Shown here: positions 1-6,429 of the stretch, piece by piece | Layout: each line of letters opens with the position of its first letter | Position numbering within the stretch: position 1 is the stretch's first letter | DNA from: an uncultured Bacteroidales bacterium | Lineage (GTDB): Bacteria > Bacteroidota > Bacteroidia > Bacteroidales > Bacteroidaceae | NCBI GenBank assembly: GCA_937914945.1 | Contig: CALGJF010000015.1 | Coordinates: forward strand, 1-16,250 | Length of the DNA: 16,250 nucleotides | Direction of reading: 5' to 3' | Notes under the pieces: model-generated | Told to the model about the DNA's origin: nothing | The model's database searches: none | Seen by the model: only the letters and a program-made list of their open reading frames with translations | Translations under genes and position numbers: made by a program

Positions 1-2
1 TT

Positions 3-275
3 CGTTCATATAGTGAACTCTATGATGTTAAAATAGAAATTAAACCTAAACAAGGAAATATAAAATTAAAAGACAAATCTCGTATTCAGAAACTATTAGG
101 GCATGCTACATTGAAGATGACCGAAGATTTGTATGTACATTTATTCCAGACGGATGAAGCGGATGACATAGAAAAATTGTCAGAAGCAATGGAAAAAATA
201 GAAGAAGCAGGATTAAAAAAATCAGAAGAAGAAGAACTAGATGAAGATAACTTGACTTTTGAGCTACCTGAGTAG
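3..275 (+). CDS. Tyrosine recombinase (integrase), C-terminal fragment
   Basis: The frame is open from the left edge and ends in TAG at 273-275, giving about 90 residues of a C-terminus. It contains KLLGHATLKMTEDLYVH, which matches the end of the phage-integrase/XerCD catalytic domain: the LGH box (93-104) and, after the usual gap, a Tyr (codon 132-134) placed as the nucleophile that forms the covalent DNA link. Known family role: site-specific integration and excision of mobile elements. The active-site Arg and the rest of the protein lie outside the window. After the Tyr comes an unusually acidic tail of some 45 residues, with EEEE and DED runs. The gene is more AT-rich than its neighbours, which fits a mobile element. 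What it mobilises cannot be seen; attachment sites might lie in 276-600. The family call is sound; the element type is not. Confidence 0.75.
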   Translation, partial: RSYSELYDVKIEIKPKQGNIKLKDKSRIQKLLGHATLKMTEDLYVHLFQTDEADDIEKLSEAMEKIEEAGLKKSEEEELDEDNLTFELPE

Positions 276-427
276 GTAAGCTTAACCAGCTCAAGTTCGG
301 CTGGCTCGAGGAAAACGACCTTCTCGGTGTCCTGAGTCAGTTGGATGGAAACGCACCAGTAGAGCTGACCTGTCTTTGCAGAAGTTCTTTGCTCTAGTCT
401 GGCATTTAGATTGATTCCGGTTGCCAT
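86..427 (-). CDS. Small hypothetical protein, probably with a foreign or truncated C-terminus
   Basis: From ATG at 425-427 on the minus strand the first 50-55 codons read like a real protein: it starts MATGINLNARLEQRTSAK and includes TEKVVFLEPAELELVKL, alternating short strand-like and charged stretches. I do not recognise the family. Upstream on the minus strand is a purine-rich stretch (AAAGGAAAGGAAAAGG) that could serve as a ribosome-binding site. From about 275 down to the stop at 86-88 the frame runs antisense through the recombinase gene, and there it becomes low complexity (a run of eight Ser opposite the Glu repeats), so this half is probably not native. Either the two genes really overlap tail to tail by 190 bp, or the original 3' end was lost at a junction near 270-280. 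The N-terminal half is more credible than the whole. Confidence 0.45.
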   Translation of the reverse strand: MATGINLNARLEQRTSAKTGQLYWCVSIQLTQDTEKVVFLEPAELELVKLTYSGSSKVKLSSSSSSSSDFFNPASSIFSIASDNFSMSSASSVWNKCTYKSSVIFNVACPNSF

Positions 428-526
428 AACGAACCTTTTCCTTTCCTTTAGTTTGATATTTAATGTGCGAAGATTTTATTTAATCTTTTCGCCCCTTATT
501 AAACCATTTTTCATACCTTATTAAGA

Positions 527-550
527 CCTAGTGTAACTAGGATTTTTATA
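527..550 (+). terminator. Possible small terminator hairpin
   Basis: CCTAGT (527-532) and ACTAGG (536-541) form a perfect 6-bp stem with a 3-nt loop, followed by ATTTTTATA. It could stop transcription coming from the recombinase side before the channel gene. The T-tract is short and the stem small, so support is weak. Just upstream, the 9-mer CCTTATTAA occurs twice (494-502 and 516-524), 22 bp apart. Confidence 0.3.
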
Positions 551-565
551 CCCCAAAAAACAATA

Positions 566-604
566 TCATGGTGCTTATGTTTTAATATAAACAGAGCACC
601 ATGA
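566..604 (+). promoter_or_regulatory. Leader hairpin that contains the channel gene's start codon
   Basis: TCATGGTGCT (566-575) is the exact reverse complement of AGCACCATGA (595-604). Inside it TGTTT (578-582) pairs with AAACA (589-593). The result is a 15-bp stem with a small internal bulge and a 6-nt loop. The start codon ATG (601-603) is in the 3' arm, so in RNA it would be fully base-paired. This suggests translational control of the channel, or that the palindrome is a DNA site placed across the gene start. Confidence 0.5.
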
Positions 605-1932
605 ACGAGAATATTACCCAAACTGCCACGGGGTGGATAATGGATATATTATCATACACAGGCATACCAAGCGAAATTCTAAACAGATTCAGCACCATCA
701 TATCCCTCGCCGTAATAGTAATAATAGCTACAACCATCACCTTTATAATATATAGCATAACGGTTGTCATAACCAAACGCATGCAGGCACACAAGCAACG
801 CACCTTGCTAACCCAGATGGTAAAATATGGCGCGCTGAAAAAGACGGCACACATCGTTCCACCTATTATAATAAATACTCTGCTCCCCATAAGCATAACA
901 GGCAAACCTATAACAGTTCGTTACATAGAACATTTTGTATGGCTATATTTTATTGTGGCTCTCGTGGTTTCACTCAACGCCATATTAAATTCTATAGGAG
1001 AATCGGCATACACCAACAGCAAATATCACGACAGGCCCATAAAAGGCTTCATACAGATAACCAAGATTATAGCATATATAATAGCCACAATCATCGGAAT
1101 ATCAATACTCACAGACAAATCGCCACTCTACCTCATAGGAGGATTAGGCGCGTTTGCAGCAGTGCTCATGCTCATTACCAAGGATAGTATCATGGGGTTT
1201 GTAGGCGGTTTCCTGCTACTCGAAAACGACATGGTGCGGTTGGGCGATTGGATTGAGGTTGCAGGTACAAGCATAAATGGTACGGTAACCGACATATCGC
1301 TCACAATTGTAAAGGTACGTAATTTCGACAATACCATTGTTACCATACCACCCTATTCGCTCATAAACAACAGTTTCATAAATTGGCGCGGCATGCAGGA
1401 CAGCGGCGGCCGCCGCATATCGCGCGGATACAACATAAAGCTTGACAGCATAAAGCCCTGCAACGAAAAATTCTTTGAACGCCTCAAAGGAATTGCCCCA
1501 CAGCTCGATGAGTTCATAGAGAAAAAGAGAGAGCAGAGCAAAGAGGGCAAAACAGCCAACACGGCAAACCCCGAGGGACTCACAAACGGTACCATAGATA
1601 CAAATTTAGGACTATTTCGCGCCTATGCCGAAATATATCTGCATGCTCACCCGCTAATCAGCAAGGATATGATGATTATGGTGCGCACGCTGGCCCCGTG
1701 CGACAGCGGCCTGCCCATACAATTCTACTGCTTTACCACCACAACCGATTGGAAGGACTACGAGAGCATACAATCGGAAATCATGGAACATTTTGCATCC
1801 GTACTACCCCACTTCGGCTTATACCCGTTCCAATCTTCAGGCGCACGCGACACAATCATAAGCGGTCTGTTGGAGGGTAATTTCCCCGTAGAACAGATAG
1901 CGGGATTGCCGTATATGACCACGGAAAATTGA
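601..1932 (+). CDS. Mechanosensitive ion channel, MscS superfamily, YbdG-like
   Basis: A 443-residue inner-membrane protein. About five hydrophobic segments lie near residues 31-57, 84-100, 108-132, 149-171 and 175-207; the last has the Gly/Ala-rich pore-helix pattern (GGLGAFAAVLM ... GFVGG). The MscS beta domain follows: LGDWIEV (214-220), GTVTDISL, KVRNFDNTIVTIP (238-250), NSFINWRGM and SGGRR. The C-terminal part contains LFRAYAEIYL, HPLISKDM, VRTLAP and DYESIQSEIMEH. The order, the motifs and the length match E. coli YbdG (415 residues) rather than the shorter MscS. Known role: release of solutes on hypo-osmotic shock; YbdG-type channels are linked to miniconductance or stress signalling. 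The start at 601 is preferred because no longer frame exists, although it lies inside a hairpin. The gene stands alone. A -7-like element, TATGTTTT (576-583), is too weak to call. Confidence 0.93.
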   Translation: MNENITQTATGWIMDILSYTGIPSEILNRFSTIISLAVIVIIATTITFIIYSITVVITKRMQAHKQRTLLTQMVKYGALKKTAHIVPPIIINTLLPISITGKPITVRYIEHFVWLYFIVALVVSLNAILNSIGESAYTNSKYHDRPIKGFIQITKIIAYIIATIIGISILTDKSPLYLIGGLGAFAAVLMLITKDSIMGFVGGFLLLENDMVRLGDWIEVAGTSINGTVTDISLTIVKVRNFDNTIVTIPPYSLINNSFINWRGMQDSGGRRISRGYNIKLDSIKPCNEKFFERLKGIAPQLDEFIEKKREQSKEGKTANTANPEGLTNGTIDTNLGLFRAYAEIYLHAHPLISKDMMIMVRTLAPCDSGLPIQFYCFTTTTDWKDYESIQSEIMEHFASVLPHFGLYPFQSSGARDTIISGLLEGNFPVEQIAGLPYMTTEN

Positions 1933-1995
1933 TAATCATACATGCTTGCACAAAAGCAACAAGGTTTGTTCAACAAGTGCCGAATTAACCTTTTT

Positions 1996-2020
1996 TGCAC
2001 ATTATGTACCAAAATGTGCA
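1996..2020. promoter_or_regulatory. Palindromic operator candidate, site 1 (TGCACA-N13-TGTGCA)
   Basis: TGCACA (1996-2001) and TGTGCA (2015-2020) are exact reverse complements separated by 13 nt; the symmetry extends one base inward (TGCACAT/ATGTGCA). The site lies 33 bp upstream of the -7 element of the dehydrogenase operon. The same half-sites with the same 13-nt spacer recur at 9454-9478 ahead of acyl-CoA synthetase copy 1, which suggests one regulator acting on both. A lone half-site TGCACA lies at 1947-1952. Confidence 0.5.
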
Positions 2021-2053
2021 GAAAATGAAAACTACTGTTTTTACGCAAGGCAT

Positions 2054-2061
2054 TAATTTTG
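2054..2061 (+). promoter_or_regulatory. Promoter -7 element of the dehydrogenase operon
   Basis: TAATTTTG is a perfect match to the Bacteroidetes -7 consensus TAnnTTTG. Transcription would begin near 2068, about 30 nt before the ATG at 2099. No TTTG is found at the expected -33 position (roughly 2028-2037). A weak -33 with a palindrome just upstream would suit an activator-dependent promoter, but that is inference. Confidence 0.5.
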
Positions 2062-2098
2062 CACGATTTTATAAAACAGGCTATAAAAAATCGATATT

Positions 2099-2914
2099 AT
2101 GACAAAAATAAAAGATTGTTGCGTGCTCATAACAGGCGGTGCATCGGGAATAGGCCGCATAATGGGGCGCATGGCATTGGAGAGAGGGGCTCGTTGCCTT
2201 GTAATATGGGATATAAACGAGGAGAACATCGCAACCACAAAAGAAGAATACAAGAAACTTGGGCGTGTAGAGGGTTACAAAATAGATGTGTCGGACAGCG
2301 AACAGGTGCAACACGTTGCTATGCTCACAGAAAAGGAGTGCGGCAATGTGGATATACTCATAAACTGCGCAGGTATTGTTGCAAACAACAAAACATTTGA
2401 CAAGCAGAGTATAGGCGATATAGAGCGCACCATGAAAATCAACTCCATTGCGCCAATGATAATTGCGCAACAATTCCTGCCGGGCATGATAGAGCGCAAC
2501 AAGGGACATATCTGCAACATCGCATCGGCAGCAGGCATGATTTCCAATCCCCGCATGGCAACGTATGCCGCCAGTAAATGGGCCGTGATAGGCTGGAGCG
2601 ACTCTGTGCGCATTGAACTGAAACAAGCCGGGAGCAAGGTGCGCTTCACAACCATCGCCCCATACTTTATAAACACAGGGATGTTCGACGGAGTGCAGTC
2701 GCGCATATTCCCCATACTTAAGCCCGAGCCCACATCGCGCAAAATAATGAATGCAATAGAACGCAACCGCAATTTCAAAGGGATACCGTTCGGTTACCAC
2801 TTCATTCGTTTTTGCCAAGCATTATTGCCTACCTCGATTTTCGATTATATCTTTGGCGAGGTTGTGGGAATATTCCACGCCATGGACCATTTTACAGGCC
2901 GCAAAAAAAGCTGA
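2099..2914 (+). CDS. Short-chain dehydrogenase/reductase (SDR), probably NAD-linked alcohol or retinol-type dehydrogenase
   Basis: 271 residues, the usual size for a classical SDR. The Rossmann nucleotide-binding motif TGGASGIG is at 12-19, and Asp38 follows the second strand (VIWDIN), which usually means NAD(H) over NADP(H). NCAG is at 89-92 (normally NNAG), Asn115 is in KIN, Ser143 in IASAAG, and Tyr156/Lys160 in YAASK, so the catalytic tetrad is complete. The C-terminus is long and hydrophobic (FCQALLPTSIFDYIFGEVVGIF), as in retinol/hydroxysteroid/fatty-alcohol SDRs that touch membranes. The start at 2099 is 18 codons upstream of any other plausible Met and leaves a short leader after the -7 element. 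The next gene, an aldehyde dehydrogenase, begins 18 nt after the stop, so the two are surely co-transcribed. This suggests alcohol oxidation to an aldehyde that the partner then oxidises. The substrate is unproven. Confidence 0.85.
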   Translation: MTKIKDCCVLITGGASGIGRIMGRMALERGARCLVIWDINEENIATTKEEYKKLGRVEGYKIDVSDSEQVQHVAMLTEKECGNVDILINCAGIVANNKTFDKQSIGDIERTMKINSIAPMIIAQQFLPGMIERNKGHICNIASAAGMISNPRMATYAASKWAVIGWSDSVRIELKQAGSKVRFTTIAPYFINTGMFDGVQSRIFPILKPEPTSRKIMNAIERNRNFKGIPFGYHFIRFCQALLPTSIFDYIFGEVVGIFHAMDHFTGRKKS

Positions 2915-2932
2915 TTATATATTATATAAGGT

Positions 2933-4315
2933 ATGAATATAACAAACACCACCAACGAGGATATAAAGAGAATAGTTTGTGTGCAACGCAACTATTTTGC
3001 AAGCGGTATCACGCGCGAATACAAATTTCGCAAGGAACAGCTGAAAAAACTGCAAAAGGCACTTAAAGAGTGGGAGAAGCCAATATGCGATGCTTTGTGG
3101 AGCGACCTTCATAAATCGCCCGAAGAGGCTGTAATCACCGAGATAAGCATTGTGAGAGGCGAAATAAAAAACCACCTATCGCACTTAAAAGGCTGGATGA
3201 AGAGCCGCAGCGTGTGTACCCCCATAAAGATGTTGCCGTCGAGCAGCCGCATAATAAACGAGCCGCTTGGTTGCGCACTTATAATGTCGCCATGGAACTA
3301 TCCCGTGCAGTTGCTCCTTAACCCGCTTGTCGGTGCGATATCGGCCGGTTGCACAGCCATTCTCAAACCATCGCCCTATGTACCCAATGTATCGGCCGCA
3401 ATAGAGAGAATGATTAAATCCACCTTCAACGAGGAGTATATCGCCGTGGTGCAAGGCAACCGCGAAGTAAACAGCGCGCTGTTGCAAGAGCGTTTCGATA
3501 TAATACTGTTTACAGGCAGCCCCGCATTGGGCAAAATAGTGATGTGCGAGGCTGCAAAGAGTTTGACACCCGTTATTCTGGAACTTGGCGGCAAGAGTCC
3601 GTGCATTGTAGATGCGGCGGCCGACACCGATATAGCCGCCCGCCGCATAGCATGGGGCAAGACACTTAACGCCGGACAAACCTGCATTGCCCCCGATTAT
3701 CTGCTCATACACGAATCGCAGAGAGATAAATTTGTGGTTGCATTTGCACGCGAATTGAAAAAACTCCATGGCGATGACTGCAAGCAGAGCCCGCACTATG
3801 CAAGAATGGTGAGCGACAAAGCATTTGAGCGCGTGGCCGGCTACCTTAAAGATGGGCGCATAGTGCTGGGTGGTGCAACCGATGCAAAGGAGCGTTACAT
3901 AGAACCAACTATCCTTGCCGATGTCAGCCCTCAATCGCCTGTGATGCAGGAGGAGATATTCGGTCCCATACTGCCCATGATAACATTTGAAGAGCGAGAG
4001 GAGGCATTACAGTTCATCAACAGCCGTGAAAAGCCCCTTGCTCTCTACTACTTCGGCAAGGTGAAAGACGGAGAGGATGTACTGCGCCACACATCCTCGG
4101 GGGGAGCCTGCATAAACGACACTATAATGCACATTGCCAACGAAAACGTGCCATTTGGCGGCGTGGGCAATTCGGGCATGGGCAGCTACCACGGCAAGCG
4201 CAGCTTCGATGCATTCTCGCACCAACGCGCTGTGGTAACCACAACCACCCTGCTGGACCTTCCATTCCGCTACATGCCATACAGAATGTGGAATCTGGTA
4301 AAGAAAATATTGTAA
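2933..4315 (+). CDS. Aldehyde dehydrogenase, class-3-like (fatty aldehyde type)
   Basis: 460 residues, close to ALDH3-family length and shorter than the ~490-500 of most other ALDHs. Visible motifs: PWNYP (120-124, oxyanion Asn122), KPS (145-147), LFTGS (192-196), LELGGKSP (216-223, general base Glu217), NAGQTC (246-251, nucleophile Cys251), EEIFGPILP, and FGGVGNSGMGSYHGK near 408-422. The C-terminus reads LDLPFRYMPYRMWNLVKKIL, like the RYPPY-type ending of ALDH3 and fatty aldehyde dehydrogenases. Known reaction: NAD(P)-dependent oxidation of medium- and long-chain aldehydes to acids. It lies 18 nt after the SDR gene, with ATAAGG just ahead of the ATG, and is followed by a strong terminator, so the operon holds just these two genes. 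A fatty acid product would be a substrate for the acyl-CoA synthetases at 7666-13012; that link is inferred. Confidence 0.9.
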   Translation: MNITNTTNEDIKRIVCVQRNYFASGITREYKFRKEQLKKLQKALKEWEKPICDALWSDLHKSPEEAVITEISIVRGEIKNHLSHLKGWMKSRSVCTPIKMLPSSSRIINEPLGCALIMSPWNYPVQLLLNPLVGAISAGCTAILKPSPYVPNVSAAIERMIKSTFNEEYIAVVQGNREVNSALLQERFDIILFTGSPALGKIVMCEAAKSLTPVILELGGKSPCIVDAAADTDIAARRIAWGKTLNAGQTCIAPDYLLIHESQRDKFVVAFARELKKLHGDDCKQSPHYARMVSDKAFERVAGYLKDGRIVLGGATDAKERYIEPTILADVSPQSPVMQEEIFGPILPMITFEEREEALQFINSREKPLALYYFGKVKDGEDVLRHTSSGGACINDTIMHIANENVPFGGVGNSGMGSYHGKRSFDAFSHQRAVVTTTTLLDLPFRYMPYRMWNLVKKIL

Positions 4316-4335
4316 AACATATTGGAATAAGTTTC

Positions 4336-4380
4336 AAAGGCATTTTAGCATCAATAACTTGATGCTAAAATGCCTTTTTT
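4336..4380 (+). terminator. Strong intrinsic terminator of the dehydrogenase operon
   Basis: The arms 4336-4354 and 4359-4377 are exact reverse complements (19 bp) with a TAAC loop, and the 3' arm runs into TTTTTT (4375-4380). It begins 20 nt after the aldehyde dehydrogenase stop. Because it spans position 4359, it also argues against the longer start of the next gene. Confidence 0.9.
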
Positions 4381-4389
4381 ATAACTTTA
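4358..4389 (+). promoter_or_regulatory. Promoter of the FRG-domain gene, overlapping the preceding terminator
   Basis: TAACTTTA (4382-4389) has one mismatch to TAnnTTTG. A partial -33 (CTTG, 4358-4361) lies 20 nt upstream, inside the loop and 3' arm of the terminator. The start of transcription would be near 4396, some 30 nt before the ATG at 4428. The arrangement matches that at 6375-6407, which raises confidence. Confidence 0.45.
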
Positions 4390-4427
4390 CACGAAATCTA
4401 AACATACACACCGACAAGAAACAAGCC

Positions 4428-6326
4428 ATGCAAAACAATGCCGAAAAACTATTTCTCGAATTCTTTAAGGAAGGGTTGGAATTCACCGGAACTACCTCTC
4501 ATAACATTCAAGTTATTTTTGATGATTTTGAACACATGATGCTACCACGCAAATATGAAACCTTAAGCATATATCCTCCAATGATTGCAGTCTATGATGA
4601 GAACAGACTGTATGTTGTAAAGAGATGGGTTAAGGCATGTGTAAATGAGTATTTTCCAACCATTATGCGTAACCTGGCATATTATTACGCATACGGATTT
4701 TGGGAATACAATACAAATGGCACAAAGATAGAACCATACCCTGGAAATATGGAAGCAATATCGGCCGGCTTTGGACTATGCCTCCTCAATGGAGTGCCCG
4801 TGGATTTATTACCATTTATAAAGCCTGATAAAATTGTTGAAATCCTAAAAAAGTTCACAGGCAAGGATTATTCACTAACAAAGGGCATTGCACCCGATGG
4901 AAGCACCGGCTATTTGCTACGTTTATCAAACTATGAGAATAATATATTGGCTGCAAAATTGAAGAATATAAGAAACAACAACAAAGCACTAAAACCAAGC
5001 ACTGCCACAGACAAAGGCTGCAAAGAGAATCCTTTTGACAACATCGAAGATGCAATTGAATATATCAAAGCATGGGAAGAACATGCAGTGGCCAACGATT
5101 TATTTGCAAATTCGGAATTTGTAAACGACCGGTATAGATACAATATATTTGAAACGCCTAATACGAGTAACCCAAACAGAGGTTTCTTTGCTCTTCCATG
5201 GGCGTCGAGCTACACGGCGCATGTAAAGAACGATTTCCCAAAGAACTCGTTTATAGTTACACAATTAAGCACTATAGGCAACAACATGTCATGGCTGTTT
5301 GATAATAAAATGCGAGGTATTCTACCAAAGTTTTCCCTTAAACCAAATCTTTACAAGCGCAAATTTCTCTTCCGTGGACAATATGAAGAATTTGAGGAAG
5401 AAATCGATGGCAAGAGGTACCCTACATGCAAACCTAACATTTACAGGGGGAATATAATAAAAAATCCACTGCCCCACCGCATAAAAGCATACGAAATGGG
5501 GTGTTTAATATGCAAACATCCATTGGTGGAACTGCTTGGAGTAAATGGTGTAACCATATTTAACGAGCCATTTAGGTTTCAGCTCAATCTTAAAGGACTT
5601 GCCCAGCACTACTACAACAAGACAACACTTTTGGATTTGACATCGGACATTGATGTGGCAAAATTCTTTGCGACATGCCAATACAACCCGGCCAAGGACA
5701 ATTACATCCCATATGCAGCCGACGACAAATTAGGCGTTATTTATATTTACGACATACAGATGCCGGATGCATTCAGACAACATACACGCCCACAGCTCAG
5801 TACCATAGGCAAGCAATATGTCTTTGCAAGGAGCGCAATGCAGTCAGGATTCTTGCTTGACATGCCATCGGGCCTTAACCTGCACGAACTGCCCAACGTA
5901 CATCGCATATACTTCAGACACTCACAGAAAATATCGGAGAAGGTATGTAAGGAGTGCAAGAATGGAGATAAATATTTTCCAAAAGATAATTTGAGCGCAT
6001 ATTGGAAGGATTTGAGAGATAGCCCTAATTCCTCTTTCAAAATATCGATAAAAGCCCGCGAGATGTATCTGCAATTGCATAGCAATGAAATCGGTTCCAT
6101 GGAAGAACTAAACAAGCAACTAAAAGAGGAAGGTTTTCTGATAGGAGAGAATTTATGGCCCACGTTTCCCGATGATATTCTTACCGAATACTACAAAAAT
6201 GCTCCGACACTATGGAAAGAATTTTGTTCAGACATATACTTTTTGGGTGAAGAGGGGATATTCATGAAGCAGGCCTTGGAAAACTTACCTAATGACGAAA
6301 GATACAAATGGGCTTTCTATAAATAG
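4428..6326 (+). CDS. FRG-domain protein of unknown function
   Basis: 632 residues from the Met at 4428. A start at 4359 is possible in frame but would place translation inside the terminator stem and upstream of the predicted promoter. The second half carries the FRG signature: FLFRGQ (FRGQ at 315-318), then GLAQHYYNKTTLLDLTSDIDVAKFFA (split here: AQHYYNKT at 392-399, LDLTSD at 402-407, AKFFA at 411-415), then RSAMQSG near 468-474, the usual R-Q-G end of the domain. The N-terminal ~290 residues match nothing I recognise; they hold aromatic-rich stretches and a Lys/Asn-rich linker near 175-200. Near 507-512 there is CKECKNGDKYF, two close Cys that could bind metal, too few for a standard zinc finger alone. 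No signal peptide or membrane segment is seen, so it is cytosolic. It has its own promoter and stands between two terminators. FRG domains lack a settled function, so I assign none. Confidence 0.8.
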   Translation: MQNNAEKLFLEFFKEGLEFTGTTSHNIQVIFDDFEHMMLPRKYETLSIYPPMIAVYDENRLYVVKRWVKACVNEYFPTIMRNLAYYYAYGFWEYNTNGTKIEPYPGNMEAISAGFGLCLLNGVPVDLLPFIKPDKIVEILKKFTGKDYSLTKGIAPDGSTGYLLRLSNYENNILAAKLKNIRNNNKALKPSTATDKGCKENPFDNIEDAIEYIKAWEEHAVANDLFANSEFVNDRYRYNIFETPNTSNPNRGFFALPWASSYTAHVKNDFPKNSFIVTQLSTIGNNMSWLFDNKMRGILPKFSLKPNLYKRKFLFRGQYEEFEEEIDGKRYPTCKPNIYRGNIIKNPLPHRIKAYEMGCLICKHPLVELLGVNGVTIFNEPFRFQLNLKGLAQHYYNKTTLLDLTSDIDVAKFFATCQYNPAKDNYIPYAADDKLGVIYIYDIQMPDAFRQHTRPQLSTIGKQYVFARSAMQSGFLLDMPSGLNLHELPNVHRIYFRHSQKISEKVCKECKNGDKYFPKDNLSAYWKDLRDSPNSSFKISIKAREMYLQLHSNEIGSMEELNKQLKEEGFLIGENLWPTFPDDILTEYYKNAPTLWKEFCSDIYFLGEEGIFMKQALENLPNDERYKWAFYK

Positions 6327-6352
6327 AAAAGGCACATAAGGGAAAACCTTAT

Positions 6353-6396
6353 AAAAGCATTTAAGCGATAAATATTTGTTGCTTAAATGCTTTTTT
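6353..6396 (+). terminator. Intrinsic terminator after the FRG-domain gene
   Basis: AAAAGCATTTAAGC (6353-6366) is the exact reverse complement of GCTTAAATGCTTTT (6381-6394), a 14-bp stem with a 14-nt loop, followed by the T run 6391-6396. It starts 26 nt after the stop codon. The stem sequence resembles that of the terminator at 4336-4380 (GCATTTTAGC versus GCATTTAAGC). Confidence 0.85.
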
Positions 6397-6407
6397 ATAT
6401 ATTTTTG
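6375..6407 (+). promoter_or_regulatory. Promoter of the FtsZ-like gene, built into the terminator
   Basis: TTTG (6375-6378) and TATTTTTG (6400-6407) match both Bacteroidetes promoter boxes exactly with a 21-nt spacer. The -33 box is in the loop of the terminator hairpin and the -7 box directly follows its T run. Transcription would start near 6414, leaving a leader of only about 16 nt before the ATG at 6430. TGTGCA (6406-6411), a half-site of the palindromes at 1996 and 9454, overlaps the end of the -7 box, perhaps by chance. Confidence 0.6.
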
Positions 6408-6429
6408 TGCAAATCAAACACAATCATTT

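Noticed and set aside
2081..2818. Long minus-strand open frame opposite the SDR gene (245 codons)
   Set aside because: Rich in Cys, His and Tyr with no motif; it mirrors the plus-strand gene, whose catalytic motifs are complete.
3185..3934. Long minus-strand open frame opposite the aldehyde dehydrogenase (249 codons)
   Set aside because: Same Cys/His/Tyr-rich shadow composition; the plus strand carries an unmistakable ALDH.
4359..4427. A 23-codon longer start for the FRG-domain gene
   Set aside because: It would begin inside the terminator stem and upstream of the predicted promoter; the first residues look like translated T-tract.
6376..6429. An 18-codon longer start for the FtsZ-like gene
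   Set aside because: It would lie inside the terminator and overlap the promoter; FtsZ similarity begins only after the Met at 6430.
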